Source: Heliocidaris erythrogramma (taxonomy: Eukaryota > Echinodermata > Echinoidea > Camarodonta > Echinometridae). Taken from it: a stretch of DNA of 64,000 nucleotides. Each line of letters begins with the position of its first letter. The first letter of the stretch is position 1. The notes beneath the pieces were generated by a model that was given only the letters and a program-made list of their open reading frames with translations, did no database searches and had not been told where the DNA came from. The DNA lies in the NCBI GenBank assembly GCA_025617745.1, contig CM046858.1, positions 42,143,850 to 42,207,849 of the forward strand, given 5' to 3'. Below, in pieces: positions 34,602 through 45,848 of this stretch. The position numbers were made by a program, and so were the translations under genes.

Positions 34602-35432
34602 CAATACCGTCGACCTCAATGGTGCTGATGACGACGACGTTCACGGTGTCAACCACCACTCCACTGATCAGTCACTTAGCACAATCCGGTCAATGTGTGA
34701 TGACATCATTGATGATATACCATTCGGTAGACACACCGTTCATCTTCCTGTGGGTGATCTTGGCCACCGTACCAGCCCTACCTGGACTCCTGCCCCCTGG
34801 ACATATGGCCCTACCTGCCGTCTTTCTCGATGGAAGGAAGGTGTCTCCGTGCTCTCCTCGGCTATGACTGCAATCGTGTCTCCAGCCCACCAATATTGTC
34901 ACCCAGTACATTTTCAGCCCTCGGCTTGCTCCTATTCCTGACTTCAGTGACCGCTTCCCCATCCTGTAGATGTCGACAACTCCCCAGTGCACTGGTGTCA
35001 GCATCCCCCTGCTCTCCCTTATTCCCCTGGAGAGCAGGCAACTTCCCATGCCCCTCCTTTGCCCCCTGACGCTCCAGGTTAGGGACTGTAGAGGTTCAAC
35101 CGGTTATTTGTGAATATCCCATTTATACATTTGCTGATGCTTGGGAGTTTTAGTTTTATCTTGAGTTATACATTTTGTGCACCTTTTTGTATATGGGAGG
35201 TTATTAGCATGTTTACAGTGTAATGTAGTCTGCCTACAGGTATATGCAACGGTTTGGTTTTAAGATGTTATTTTGTGAAATATAACTAGATTGATTATTG
35301 GATATATGCATATACATGTCACATGTGATCAGTTGATATGGCAGTCCATTTTTTGTTTTGGTATTTGTGCTGAATTTAGTGTGTACACAGCTCTAGCTTT
35401 AAGCAAGTTGTTCATTAGTACCCATATATTAC
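34602..35432. other. Trailing part of the gypsy-like region, no gene seen
   Basis: Overlapping short frames (34474-34941, 34830-35069) are Ser/Pro-rich translation without motifs. From 35090 on the sequence is AT-rich. It may hold a 3' non-coding region or LTR, but no pair could be matched. Confidence 0.35.
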
Positions 35433-35434
35433 TA

Positions 35435-36733
35435 CACTGCAAAAACCAGGGTGTTAAATTCAACACCATGGGTGTTAAAAGTTATTCTTTCCCGGTATCT
35501 ATATCCTGCAACACCGAAAGATTAAAAGAACACCTAGTTTCGGATTAAATCAAAATTAACACCCAGAATGGTGTTGAATATTCAACACCAATGATCAACA
35601 CCACTGGTGTTATTTAAACACCAATATTGTACACCATCCATGGTATTAAAAATAATTTACACCAATAATTTACACCATAGCTGGTGTCAGATTAACGCCA
35701 TGTCCTATATCATCTTGGTGCACACACAGAAATGTTTTACAAAAATTATGTAAAAAATTATGTTAAATAGGAACTCCATAACTTTTTTGTAAATTTTAGC
35801 TAACAATATATTCGACGATAATTATGTAAAATGTCATGTTAAATATAGGTACTTAAAATTCATGTGTAAATTTTACCTAACAAACAATTCTACACATGTA
35901 TTATGTGGTTGGGCAAATTCAGTTGCCCAATTGTTTCCTTTTTCCTCCAACCCAGGTAAAAAAAAAAATAAACCTGCTTGTTATGTCTTTCTGGGTCTTA
36001 ACTTATTAATCCTAACCTATCCTACTTTAAGCTATCCTATCCTACATGTATATCTTAACCTATCCTATCCTAGTCCTATCCTATCCTGTTGGTACAGTCT
36101 AGTGCAAGCTCTTATATACCCATTATAATTTTTTATGCATATGGTAAGAGTTATTAAAATCGGGCCACCCCAAACCATACGCTACTGAAAATTCATGAAT
36201 ATTCATATAAGTGTTTCCCCCAATATTGAGGGAAAAATACGAAAATGCATTTTTTACAAAACCGTTTGCAAAACATTTTTACTTAATGACGACAAATTAC
36301 ATTGTGCATGTTAAATAAACTTAACGAAAAGGGCAATATTGTAAAAATCTTTATGAAGAAATATCTTACAGCGTTACTTTGCAAGATTTGTTCAGTCAGT
36401 TTTACATAACTGTGTATCAAAATCATGTTAATGTCAATTAACTTCGATTCTCGTTCCTACCGGTCACGCGTCGAGAAAGTTTGGTGCATGCGCTGCTGCA
36501 CTATGCTTAGACCAATCAGGAGCTAGCGATCCCGCGGTATTTCTGTTCATTTATTTTGCGCATGCGTGTTTTAAATAAATTACACCCGATGGTGTAATCA
36601 ACCGAACTATTCCAACAGATTTGATTACGGAGCCATAACAATGATTCTCTGGGTGTTATAATAACACCATAAGAATACATTTAATTGTACACCAACGTAG
36701 TGTTGAATATTTAACACCCTGGTTTTTGCAGTG
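35435..36733. mobile_element. TA-flanked TIR element with CACTGCAAAAACC ends
   Basis: TA (35433-35434, 36734-35) flanks 'CACTGCAAAAACCAGGGTG' and its complement; the inverted ends extend about 35 bp and continue as 'TTCAACACC'-type motifs repeated inward. The interior has degenerate 'CCTAT' pentamers (about 36010-36090), no transposase. This is a Tc1/mariner-style non-autonomous element. Confidence 0.8.
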
Positions 36734-36735
36734 TA

Positions 36736-37860
36736 CCCCGTGTGTTTAATTGCTTACAAACAGGTGAAGATAGATTGTATTATTTTTTATTTTTTAGTGT
36801 TTTGAGGTCAGGTTTCCATTAGATGGTGGCAAGTTTTGATTATGTATGGTCTATCAGTACCATTTTATTGTTTTTTTTTCATTTATTCAAGGTATAGCCT
36901 CAAGTTCCCAGGCTTCACCATCCTGTAGGCATGTAACGATCTTCAGTTTATAAATGTACATTGTGGTACACTTGGCACATACAGTTTTGCTGTAATTGGA
37001 CAGCCTGACTATTTGCATGTGCATGTGATGGATTTTGAGCACCACCTAGTAGTGTTTTTTTTTCTGTATGAGCTAGTTATGATTTAGTGCACAACTAACA
37101 GCAGTTTGATTTTTTGGCAAATGTCAGATATCTTTAAAAATGGTCACATCATGTTGAGTACACATTGCTATAATTCTCACTCATATTGATCGACTTGTAC
37201 TGTGTCAAGCACAGTTATTATAATGTCAGACAGTGTAGGTTTTTGTGGTATTTTTGGACAGCACCTGCAATTTCCTTTCCTCAGGCACCAGGAAGTTTCA
37301 TTTATGTAAATGTTATGGTTTGTGGGTGTCGCATACTCAGGTTTAAGCCAAATAGTATGTTATTTTTTTATGAAGGCTCATTATTGGACATTGCACAAGT
37401 AAGTCATTTCATAGAGTTTTGTATTTTACAGTTAGTTGTTTGGAAGCAGTCGCAATGTACATATTTGAATTAGTGTATTCATGGGGTCTGTTTGAGTACA
37501 GACGTTTTTGTTTTATTCCGGCCCTTACAGGCCGGCGTCAACAATCTTTCAATATCTTATGAATCTTTTGATATGAACAGCATTTTAGTAAATTTTACCC
37601 AATGTACGTTGTGTCACATCATGTGTCACAACATATACCTGTAGTTACAATGAAATATGGGTGTCGTAAGAACATTTTGAATGTTTGCCGGCAGAACTGC
37701 TGCACCCTAATCCCCCCAAAAGAAAATAATAAAAGAAAATGTAGAGGTCTTGATCATACGGGCCCATTTTCTCATACACAAGTTACATAGTTATCTGGGA
37801 ACCTCGCTGCCAAAATATGTGGATATTCTAGCACCTCGCTGCCCGAATATGAGTATAGGA
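36736..37860. other. AT-rich spacer, no gene supported
   Basis: A 95-codon frame (37186-37473) is Cys/Phe/Tyr-rich and shows no motif. It may be the distal part of the disrupted gypsy region. Nothing else was seen. Confidence 0.35.
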
Positions 37861-37864
37861 ACTT

Positions 37865-38130
37865 TCGACATCCTGGGAGGTGGGGTGGGGGAGGGTGCTG
37901 CAGACATTTGCCGAAAGGGGACGCCTTTCGTCCGAATTTTAAGATTCCAGTGTTTTTGCGAGCCATTTTCTTCTCCTTGTTCTTTTCTCCTTTTACATTT
38001 CTCTCTCCCATTCCCTTTCCCTTCCCCCTCTATTTTTTTTGCCGACAGAGGTGGCGCATTTTCCAACAGCACTTTTGAGTGGGGGTTGACACCCCCTACA
38101 CCCCCTCTAGCGACACCCCTGATTGGAAAC
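37865..38130. repeat. G/C-run dispersed repeat ending GCGACACCCCTGA
   Basis: It contains a G-rich start ('GGGAGGTGGGGTGGGGG'), a pyrimidine tract (about 37970-38040) and 'TGACACCCCCTACACCCCC' before the end. It belongs to the family of 'gggtgtcgct' repeats of invertebrate genomes. G-runs at 38266-38280 and 38322-38335 follow a different copy. Confidence 0.45.
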
Positions 38131-38514
38131 CTACCCGGCCGTTCATCTACCCTAAAACTCAGTTGCAACCCTAATGCTAAGGTTATATCTTTGACGAAAT
38201 GGAGACCGCTTCAATTTATCGTCTCATAGGCCTATGTCAGAGCACAGATACAGTGGCGTATCTTGGGGGGGGGGGGGGGCAGGTGGGCACTTAATAAAGA
38301 AAAATCATAATCCTTAGAGATGGGGGGGGGGGGGGAGAGAAAAAAAAAAGAAGAGAGAAGAGAGAAGCGAAGTACAGATCGAGATCAGCAACCATGCAGC
38401 TTTCGAGTATATCGTTTCAGCAAAAGAGATTTAAACGGTATATACAGTCTCTCTATTTTCGTTTTGGATCGAGACTGTTCCAAAATTTGGGACCTCTAAA
38501 GATGAATGTTTTGT

Positions 38515-40700
38515 GTGCTAACAGCGTTCTCGTGCGGGGAAGATGGAGAAAGTTTGATTGTCTCGTTGGGTAGTTGTGGAGTGTATTGTTAGTGGTGAAA
38601 GGTCTGAGAGAGCATTCGGAAGTTCATTACTGATAAGTTGGAACATAAATTGACCCAGATTATACAGGTATAAGTCAGACACTTTGAGAACTTTATTGAA
38701 ATGAGAAAGCTGGTCATTATGTGAGAGATAACCTGTAAGAGATACAATCCTCATGGCCTTTTTTTTTAAAGTAATAATAATCTGTTTAGTTGTTGCCCGG
38801 TAGAGTTGCCCCATGCTAAAATTCCATAATTTAAATTAAGATGTGGAACACATAGAAGGTTAGGTAAAGAGACAACAAAATAAACGATGGGAATTGATAT
38901 TTCAGCTTATTAATTTCTCCTGTGTTTCTCGAAATGAATTTTGACAAGTTATCAGTATGTGGTTTCCAGGAGAGCTTATCGTCAATTACCTAAGAATTTA
39001 GTAATTTTCACTTTTCGATAGGTATGTTATCAAAAAGAATATTACCAGGCAGTGATTGAAGAGTATTGCTGAAGAGCATGTAATTTGTTAGGTTTAGAGA
39101 AAACTTATTCGTCTTTATCCAGTCCGTAACACGTTTCAGCTCGGAATTGACTGTTGAAAGTAATATTGCTGGGTCTCGATGGGGAAAAAAGAGATTGGAA
39201 TCGTCAGCAAACAATATGAAAGATAAAATGGGGGAAGATTTATAAAAGTCATCGATGTATAAGCTAAAAAGCAAGGGTCCAAGGAGAGATCCCTGTGGTA
39301 ATCCACAATTTACTGGTTTAATAGAAGAACTGTGCCCGTTGAGTGATAGGTATAGTTTCTGAACCACTCCAAGGCATTTCTTCTAATCCCGTAATGGGAT
39401 AATTTATATAATAGCATAGTGTGATCAATATAGTGTCAAAGGCCTTGGAGAAGTCCAGGAAGATTCCAACCGTGTGTGATGCTTTATCGATAGCGCTGGC
39501 TATTGTGTTAGTAAGAGTTAAGACTGCTTGGGAAGTGCTGTGTTTTTCTCCGAATCCAAAGTGGAAGTTGCAAAAATATTGTTGTCTTTAAAAAAGGATA
39601 CCGTAGGTTTGTATATAGTTTTTTCAAGGATTTTTGATAGTGAAGTTAGGAGTGAGATGGGTCTGTTATTACTATAAGGCTGAGTTTATTTCCCTTTTTT
39701 AAATAGGGACGACTTGTGCAGTTTTCATTTTGATGGGAACCACTCATGAGTTTAGAGACAGATTCTGCTATTTGAAATTTTGTTTTAGTATACAGTTGTC
39801 TAGGCAATCGTGGCCGTGGCTTTTTTATTTGTTAGATCATTTATTATATTACATACATACTTCGTAAACAGTGACAGGAGTGAAAAATATCGTGTTTGAG
39901 ACTGGGTTATCCAGATAATTGAGAAATGATTTGTTTATAGGAGGAATGTTTTTGGCCAAGTCCTCTCCAACATTTGCAAAGTATGTGTTAAAAATTCCGG
40001 CTAGACGGTTAGGTTCAGAAATGACAGAACCGTTTTGTTCAATTTGTGAGATCTGAGCTTTAGTTTATTCAGTACGTTGTTGATAATTTACCATGTTTGT
40101 TTAATGTCGTTTTTATGTTCATATACTTCTTTTTTCTAGACGGAGAATACGAGTTAGAGTGATCCTGTTGGTTTCATACTTTTTCTTTAGTGATGGATGG
40201 GTTTTTGATTTATAAAACATGTTATTTTTTCGGTTGATTGATTTCAGTAAAGATTTTGTGAGCCAAGGCGTTCTCGGTACTTTTTTTGTAGCTGGAGCGA
40301 TTCTTTTCACGGAGGGGGATGTGTGTATTGAGGTGCGACATGATTGTGTTCATAAAAGCGTTACTGACGCTTCGTTAGCGTCGGTCGAGTTAAATACTGC
40401 CGTCCAGTCAGCATTCATTAAACCTTCTATAAACAAGGACAAATTCAGTTCATTTATAATTCGTACCTTTTCTCTTGTAGAACATTTTGAGTGATCACTC
40501 GACATATCCATATGACAAAAAACAGGAAAATGGTCAGTGAGATCAGATAAAAGTATTCCGGATTCGGGGAGAGGACATTAGTGAGAATATTGTCTATTAG
40601 AGTGGCTGATTGCTCCGCTATTCGAGTCGTTTTTACTATTAGGGGGGCAAAGGAATTAGTTAATATTATTTCAAGTATTAGATAAATTATAATTGGAAAA
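38515..40700 (-). pseudogene. Decayed LINE with endonuclease end and RT
   Basis: Read on the minus strand: TRIAEQSATLIDNILTN and GILLSDLTDHFPVF (C-terminal end of an APE-type endonuclease, about 40690-40520), APATKKVPRTPWLTKSLL (linker, 40300-40250), then, after decay, VNCGLPQGSLLGPLLFSLYID and FILFADDSNLFF (RT motifs B and C with FADD intact, 39310-39180), DWIKTNKFSLNL, and a C-terminal ATTKQIIITLKKKAMRIV (38800-38750). Multiple stops and shifts. The 5' end is lost in the endonuclease. L2/CR1/Rex-like by layout. Confidence 0.9.
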
Positions 40701-41017
40701 CTTGTCCGGATGTGAAAATGATTATAATTTGCTTTAAAGTAAGTAATAACAATTTGGTAACACTTTTTTTTTCGAATTGCGTAAGTTTTTAAAATTATTT
40801 TTTGACCGTTACTAGTACATGTACTTCATCGATCTCGATAATGGATACTTGCCTTTATTTTTGAATAGCTCCCTCCGCGACAAAAGCAATGTTTTCATTT
40901 CTTCCAAAGGATGTCTAATAAACCTGTGTACAATTTCGCGGAATTTTGTGAAGTCTGCAAAAGGGATGAAGTACCTTTAACATTGAGTACTAGTACAGTA
41001 TCGTTTGCAAGTTGTTT

Positions 41018-41335
41018 TCCGAAGGTTCATAATTCCGAAGGTTCGTATTTCCAAAAGTTCGAATTTCCAAGTTCGTTACTCCGAAGGTTCATAATTTCTA
41101 CATTTCGTTATTCCGAAAATAAAATAGGGGTTCATAAACAAGAAGATGTAATAAAACGCTACATCGTTTTTTTTTCCCTCGGAATTACGAACCTTCGAAA
41201 TAATGAACTCTATTTCATTTTCGAAATTATGAACCCTTTTTCATTTTCAGAAATACGTACCCAATTTCATTTTCAGAATTACGAACCGTATTTAATTTTC
41301 GAAATTTTGAACGTTCGGATAAACGAAACGAGTAC
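41018..41335. repeat. TTCGTAATTCCGAA-type palindromic repeat cluster
   Basis: Units such as 'CCGAAGGTTCGTATTTCC' run on the left half and their inverted forms ('GGAATTACGAACCTTCG') on the right, around an A-rich centre near 41160. The frame 40911-41408 that crosses it comes from the repeat. A short related piece is at 50306-50345. Confidence 0.7.
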
Positions 41336-42055
41336 GGAGTTAGATAGCAAGAAGGTAGATGTAGAACGGACTGAAAAATACTACAAATCTGTGTTGAATT
41401 TTGTCTAAACTTTGTATCTGATCGACAGTGAGTCCTCTTTTAAAAAACAGGTACGTAAGATGAATGTATATTTTGTCATATATTTGTTAAAAATACATGT
41501 ACATTATTTTTGCTCATTTATTACTTTGTACACATATTGAAAAGTTGGAAATAAATATCTTTAAATTAAATTGAAAAAGGTTAGGATTAGGCTTGCGATT
41601 GGGGCTTAGGTTATGTTTAAGGTTAGGATTCATGAAGGTATTTCGGTGTGGAATGAGCTACCACTTGCTGTGTGAACAAAGCCATCCATATCGTGCTTTA
41701 GAAATACACTAGTTGAGTAACTTTTAAAGGAATGAATGATAAAAACTTCTAGATATTAAGTATCTGATTAAACAGGTAGATGTTTGATACTGACCTTTCA
41801 TCCATTTATATTAGTATTATAGTTTTGTCCCCTTCATATCTACCATTAACTTTTTTGTTGTTTATTACATTACCAAACGATGTTTTCCAATGTCTAAAGG
41901 TACAAGACACGATTAGCATTCATGCTATTTTCTAGTTCTTTGTATCCTCAACTCTGTTGTATCTAAATTTGTGTACCCTTTGGTTTGTGTTTTTTTAAAA
42001 TAATTGCTATTGGATAAATACATTTCAAGTTCAAGTTCAGGTATAGTGTTTGGTC

Positions 42056-42202
42056 CAGGGGAGCGTTTCATCAAGCATTGTATCATGATTTTTACCGACA
42101 ACTGTTATAAGCTGTTATACTAAAATCCTTGCATCTGATTGGCTGAGAGCCAATTTGTCAGTAAAAATCACTGACAAAACGCTTGATGAAACGCTCCCCA
42201 GG
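42056..42202. mobile_element. Fold-back MITE, GGGGAGCGTTTCATCAAG type
   Basis: The ends 'CCAGGGGAGCGTTTCATCAAG' (first 20 bases shared) and the complement at 42183-42202 are inverted. Shares the core 'CTTGCATCTGATTGGCTGAG' with 19168-19309 but has a different stem loop ('TTTTTACCGACAA'). Confidence 0.75.
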
Positions 42203-42335
42203 ATTTAAGTTAGGAATTCGGTTAGTTTAGATTGACCGCGGGGCAATTATGTATAATTATACAACCACCAAAACTCTTTATCAGACATAAAACAGTGCTA
42301 TTGCTATACATATTTGTTAAGGTGGTACAAGTCTA

Positions 42336-42483
42336 ACATAAAAAAGGTCTTCATTCTAAAAAAAGGGGGGGGGGGGCACAATCGAGAAAATGGCGGGTCG
42401 TCTATGGTCAAAATGCATATTTTTCTTCCAAAAGGGGGGGGGGGGGGCACGGACCGGAAGTGCCCCCCGTAGATCCGCCTCTG
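42336..42483. repeat. G-run repeat, GGATCCGCC family, partial
   Basis: Two G-runs (42365-42376 and 42435-42446) with 'ACAATCGAGAAAATGGCGG' between, and 'GTAGATCCGCCTCTGG' at the end. Matches the right half of the element at 16048-17178. Confidence 0.6.
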
Positions 42484-42571
42484 GAGCAAATTAGATTACT
42501 AGTAATGATTGGGCTGCTTGGGCCAGATCAACGGACAACAGATGCTGTACGTACATCCACTTCAATTGCTA

Positions 42572-42979
42572 TAATGCAAGGCTGCCACATCTAGCATAAT
42601 TATGCTTTTTAGCATAATCTTTACCCTCTTGGAATCTAGCATTATTCCTGGCATAATTTGGCCAAATCTAGCACATTTTCACTAGGATCTAGCATAATTC
42701 TGAATTTCGGACTTTAAATAGAGAATTTGCTTTTAAGAACAGATATCTAAGGCTGATCTAAGAAACTAAGGCTTTTCAGAGAATTTTGGACTGAAAAGGA
42801 GACACTAAAATGCTGAGGACTTTTTTTTTTTTTTGCTTGTCAGAGAATTTTGGACTGAAAATCGTTCCCAGGCGCCTGAGTTACGCTTCAAATGGATCTA
42901 GCATAATTTTTCTCAATTTAGCATAATTTGGGACGAGACTTGGCATAATTCCGATTTTTAGCTGTGGCAACACTGCTAT
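42572..42979. repeat. TCTAGCATAATT repeat element
   Basis: At least eight occurrences of '(C/T)TAGCATAAT(T)' or close forms. The start 'TATAATGCAAGGCTGCCACA' resembles the complement of the end 'TGTGGCAACACTGCTATA', so it may be an inverted-end element. It ends directly before the ATG-containing region of the mitochondrial-type exon. Confidence 0.65.
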
Positions 42980-43025
42980 AATGTCTCTAACAATAGCTGG
43001 CGCTAACACAATTTGTATTTTAGCC

Positions 43026-43192
43026 ATGGCCTCATTTCTCAGACGTCCCTTGAATACATTTGTCAACAGAAATGTTCGTAATCAAATTAAACAAAACGTC
43101 CAGATGACGATACGTCGTCACGCAGCTACCGACAGCAAAGCAGCAGCAGATGGAAAGCAAATTGAATTAACATGGATGCAATATTTTATGAG
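43026..43192 (+). CDS. First coding exon of a probable mitochondrial protein
   Basis: ATG 43026 sits in 'TAGCCATGGC', a strong initiation context; an upstream in-frame ATG at 42981 is weaker. The exon encodes MASFLRRPLNTFVNRNV, then IKQNVQMTIRRHAATDSK and IELTWMQYFM, 55 codons plus two bases, ending at donor 'ATGAG|GTAAGC'. Arg-rich, acid-free for the first 30 residues and able to form an amphipathic helix, with RRHA as a possible cleavage site: this is what a mitochondrial presequence looks like. The following TWMQYF could start a domain like that of Pam17-type import-motor proteins, but that is only a thought. No second exon was recognised; the next ~14 kb are nested transposons, which would lie in its intron. 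Confidence 0.6.
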
Positions 43193-43311
43193 GTAAGCTA
43201 AGTAATATAATTTGCTAGTGAATTTTATTCTCAGTCCCACTCGCTCTGAAAAATGTAGGCCTATGCTTTCATTGACATGGTACTAGGCCTACTACTACCA
43301 CTACTACTAGT

Positions 43312-44003
43312 CACTCCCGGGTACATTTCTGTAAAATAGTTGGTATTTTCTGTCGCATGTACTAAAGGTATGGGGGGGGGAAATAAGATAAATATTTTAA
43401 ATACTTGCTTTCAAATTCAGCCCTTAAAAATCTCACTCCTACCTCAAATGGCCGTTAGGAAGAACTTTTGATATTTACAGCAAAATCCAAAGTCAAAATC
43501 TTGTCCAAAACCGGAGAAATCCCCGCCGATTTGTTTCGCGATCGCGTGTTGTTTACAAACTGCCGATGTCTTAGACTAAAATCGGCCAATATAAATTTTG
43601 TCCACGAAGAAACTCGGGATCGCAAGGGCACATCGATCTTTACGATCGCGCACACAGAAAATCGGAACTTTTCCGTGTACGCCATAGGGACCGAATTTTT
43701 GAGGACAAAACTCTTTTGGGGAGATGTCAGCGCCCGCGGCGACCAGGAAATGTACACAATGACTCCGATAGCTCGTTTCGCGAGAATCAACAGTAAATTG
43801 CGGATTTCATTTTTGTAAATATCTTTTCCAACATTGGTGAGTTGAATTTATTGTATTTCTTGGATATTTTGGGGTCGGTTTTTGAAAATTAAATGCCGAT
43901 TTTGAGTGAATATTGTTGACTTTTGTGCAGTGGTGTTTTAAAAAGATGAGGTGTATGACTGCCTACATTATACACACGAAGTATAGGAATGTACCTATGA
44001 GTG
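43312..44003 (+). mobile_element. Element A, 692-bp TIR family, complete copy
   Basis: Ends 'CACTCCCGGGTACATT' and '...AATGTACCTATGAGTG' are imperfect TIRs (CACTC, then TACATTCCT-like). It is flanked by an 8-bp duplication CTACTAGT (43304-43311, 44004-44011). The interior has a CpG-rich middle with 'CGCGATCGCG'. A frame at 43468-43818 (116 codons) is shared with other copies. Eight-bp duplications suggest hAT, P or Merlin groups; no transposase is present. Confidence 0.88.
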
Positions 44004-44147
44004 CTACTAGTAGGCCCCACTCTCGGGTACATTCCTGTAAAATAGTTGGTATTTTCTGTCGCATGTACTAAAGGTATGGGGGGAAAATAAGATAAATATT
44101 TTAAATACCTTGCTTTCAAATTCAGCCCTTAAAAATCTCACTCCTAC

Positions 44148-44838
44148 CACTCCCGGGTACATTTCTGTAAAATAGTTGGTATTTTCTGTCGCATGTACTA
44201 AAGGTATGGGGGAAAAAATAAGATAAATATTTTAAATACTTGCTTTCAAATTCAGCCCTTAAAAATCTCACTCCTACCTCAAATGGCCGTTAGGAAGAAC
44301 TTTTTATATTTTCAGCAAAATCCAAAGTCAAAATCTTGTCCAAAACCGGAGAAATCCCCGCCGATTTGTTTCGCGATCGCGTGTTGTTTACAAACTGCCG
44401 ATGTCTTAGACTAAAATCGGCCAATACAATTTTTGTCCACGAAGAAACTCGGGATCGCAAGCGCACATCGATCTTTACGATCGCGCACACAGAAAATCGG
44501 AACTTTTCCGTGTACGCCATAGGGACCGAATTTTTGAGGACAAAACTCTTTTGGGGAGATGTCGGCGCCCGCGGCGACCAGGAAATGTACACAATGACTC
44601 CGATAGCTCGTTTCGCGAGAATCAACAGTAAATTACGGATTTGATTTTTGAAAATATCTTTTCCAACATTGGTGAGTTGAATTTATTGTATTTCTTGGAT
44701 ATTTTGGGGTCGGTTTTTGAAAATTAAATGCCGATTTTGAGTGAATATTGGTGACTTTTGTGCAGTGGTGTTTTAAAAAGATGAGGTGTATGACTGCCTA
44801 CATTATACACACGAAGTATAGGAATGTAGCTATGAGTG
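44148..44838 (+). mobile_element. Element C, same family, inserted in B
   Basis: A complete 691-bp copy. The duplication ACTCCTAC is at 44140-44147 and 44839-44846. It inserted into a relative in the same orientation. The frame 44336-44644 matches that of A. Confidence 0.88.
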
Positions 44839-45041
44839 ACTCCTACCTCAAATGGCCGTTAGGAAGAACTTTTGATATTTTCAGCAAAATCCAAAGTCAG
44901 AATCTTGTCCAAAACCGGAGAAATCCCCGCCGATTTGTTTCGCGATCGCGTGTTGTTTACATACTGCCGATGTCTTAGACTAAAATCGGCCAATAAAATT
45001 TTTGGAGCAACTATAGAATACCCTACCACGATGACTTTAGG

Positions 45042-45840
45042 TAGGCACGCTCACATATTTTTTTAATGCTCATGAAAATCTAGTGAAACTGAAGAGATTT
45101 TGTCACAGAACATGAAAATGTATTGATCTAGATGTAAAATTTAATATAACTATAGTTATGATTTTTTATATGCGACAACCTCGCCAATGGGCAGTCAGGG
45201 CAAATTCGTCGGCATTTTTGATGTCCGAGAGATCAGCTGATCAGTGCGCATGCGCGTGTTGCATTCGGTTCAAATTCGTCAATATACGGGACTACACGTT
45301 GCAATGTAGAAAAATGCCCTCGCAGGCGCTCCGAATCTGCCCGCGCGAACTCCGCTGTATATGCGTGCAATGTTGGAAAATTCACCGCGAAACTGACTGA
45401 CAAGGGTTTTTTTCGAGCCGTCTTGGCAGTTAGTGGCAGAAAGAACCGTCACGAATTTGGTATCAAATCAATCCTTACAATTTAAATTTTATAGTAGAAT
45501 ATGTACTTTTGATGTAATGTGTCTGATACTTAAATTATATTCACGAAATCGGACAAATTGAAGCAAAAGTGGTACTTATAGACATATTCAGACGCAATTT
45601 GCGTATGGATTATGATGTCGTCGTCGGCGAAAAATACTTGCATTGTAAAGCTGCAGTCGCAAGGAAAATGACGTCATATTTCTTTTAACCATTGATCTAT
45701 ATACTACCCCTAGAATGGGAACTTTGAAGGGGGTGTGCATGATAGCGAATGGACAGGTGACCGATCTAGCGTGTCGCAAGTTTTGTACAGCAGAAATGAA
45801 CACGGAGAATGCGCCCTCTCGTGTTGGATGAGCGTGCCTA
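45042..45840. mobile_element. Element E, TIR element inserted in D
   Basis: Ends 'TAGGCACGCTCA' and its complement 'TGAGCGTGCCTA', flanked by ACTTTAGG (45034-45041) and TCTTTAGG (45841-45848), 7 of 8 matching. The middle (about 45175-45410) is CpG-rich with 'GCGCATGCGCGTG'. A frame of 80 codons at 45158-45400 has no motif. Confidence 0.7.
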
Positions 45841-45848
45841 TCTTTAGG

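Noticed and set aside
37186-37473. 95-codon frame with many Cys/Phe
   Set aside because: AT-rich translation with no domain; could be retroelement debris but cannot be supported.
40911-41408. 165-codon plus-strand frame
   Set aside because: Most of it translates the TTCGTAATTCCGAA repeat in both orientations.
41580-41640. GGTTAG-like stretch resembling telomere repeat
   Set aside because: Only scattered GGTTAG/GGATTAG words without a regular hexamer array.
45158-45400. CpG-rich 80-codon frame in element E
   Set aside because: Cys/Arg-rich with no motif; high CpG explains lack of stops.
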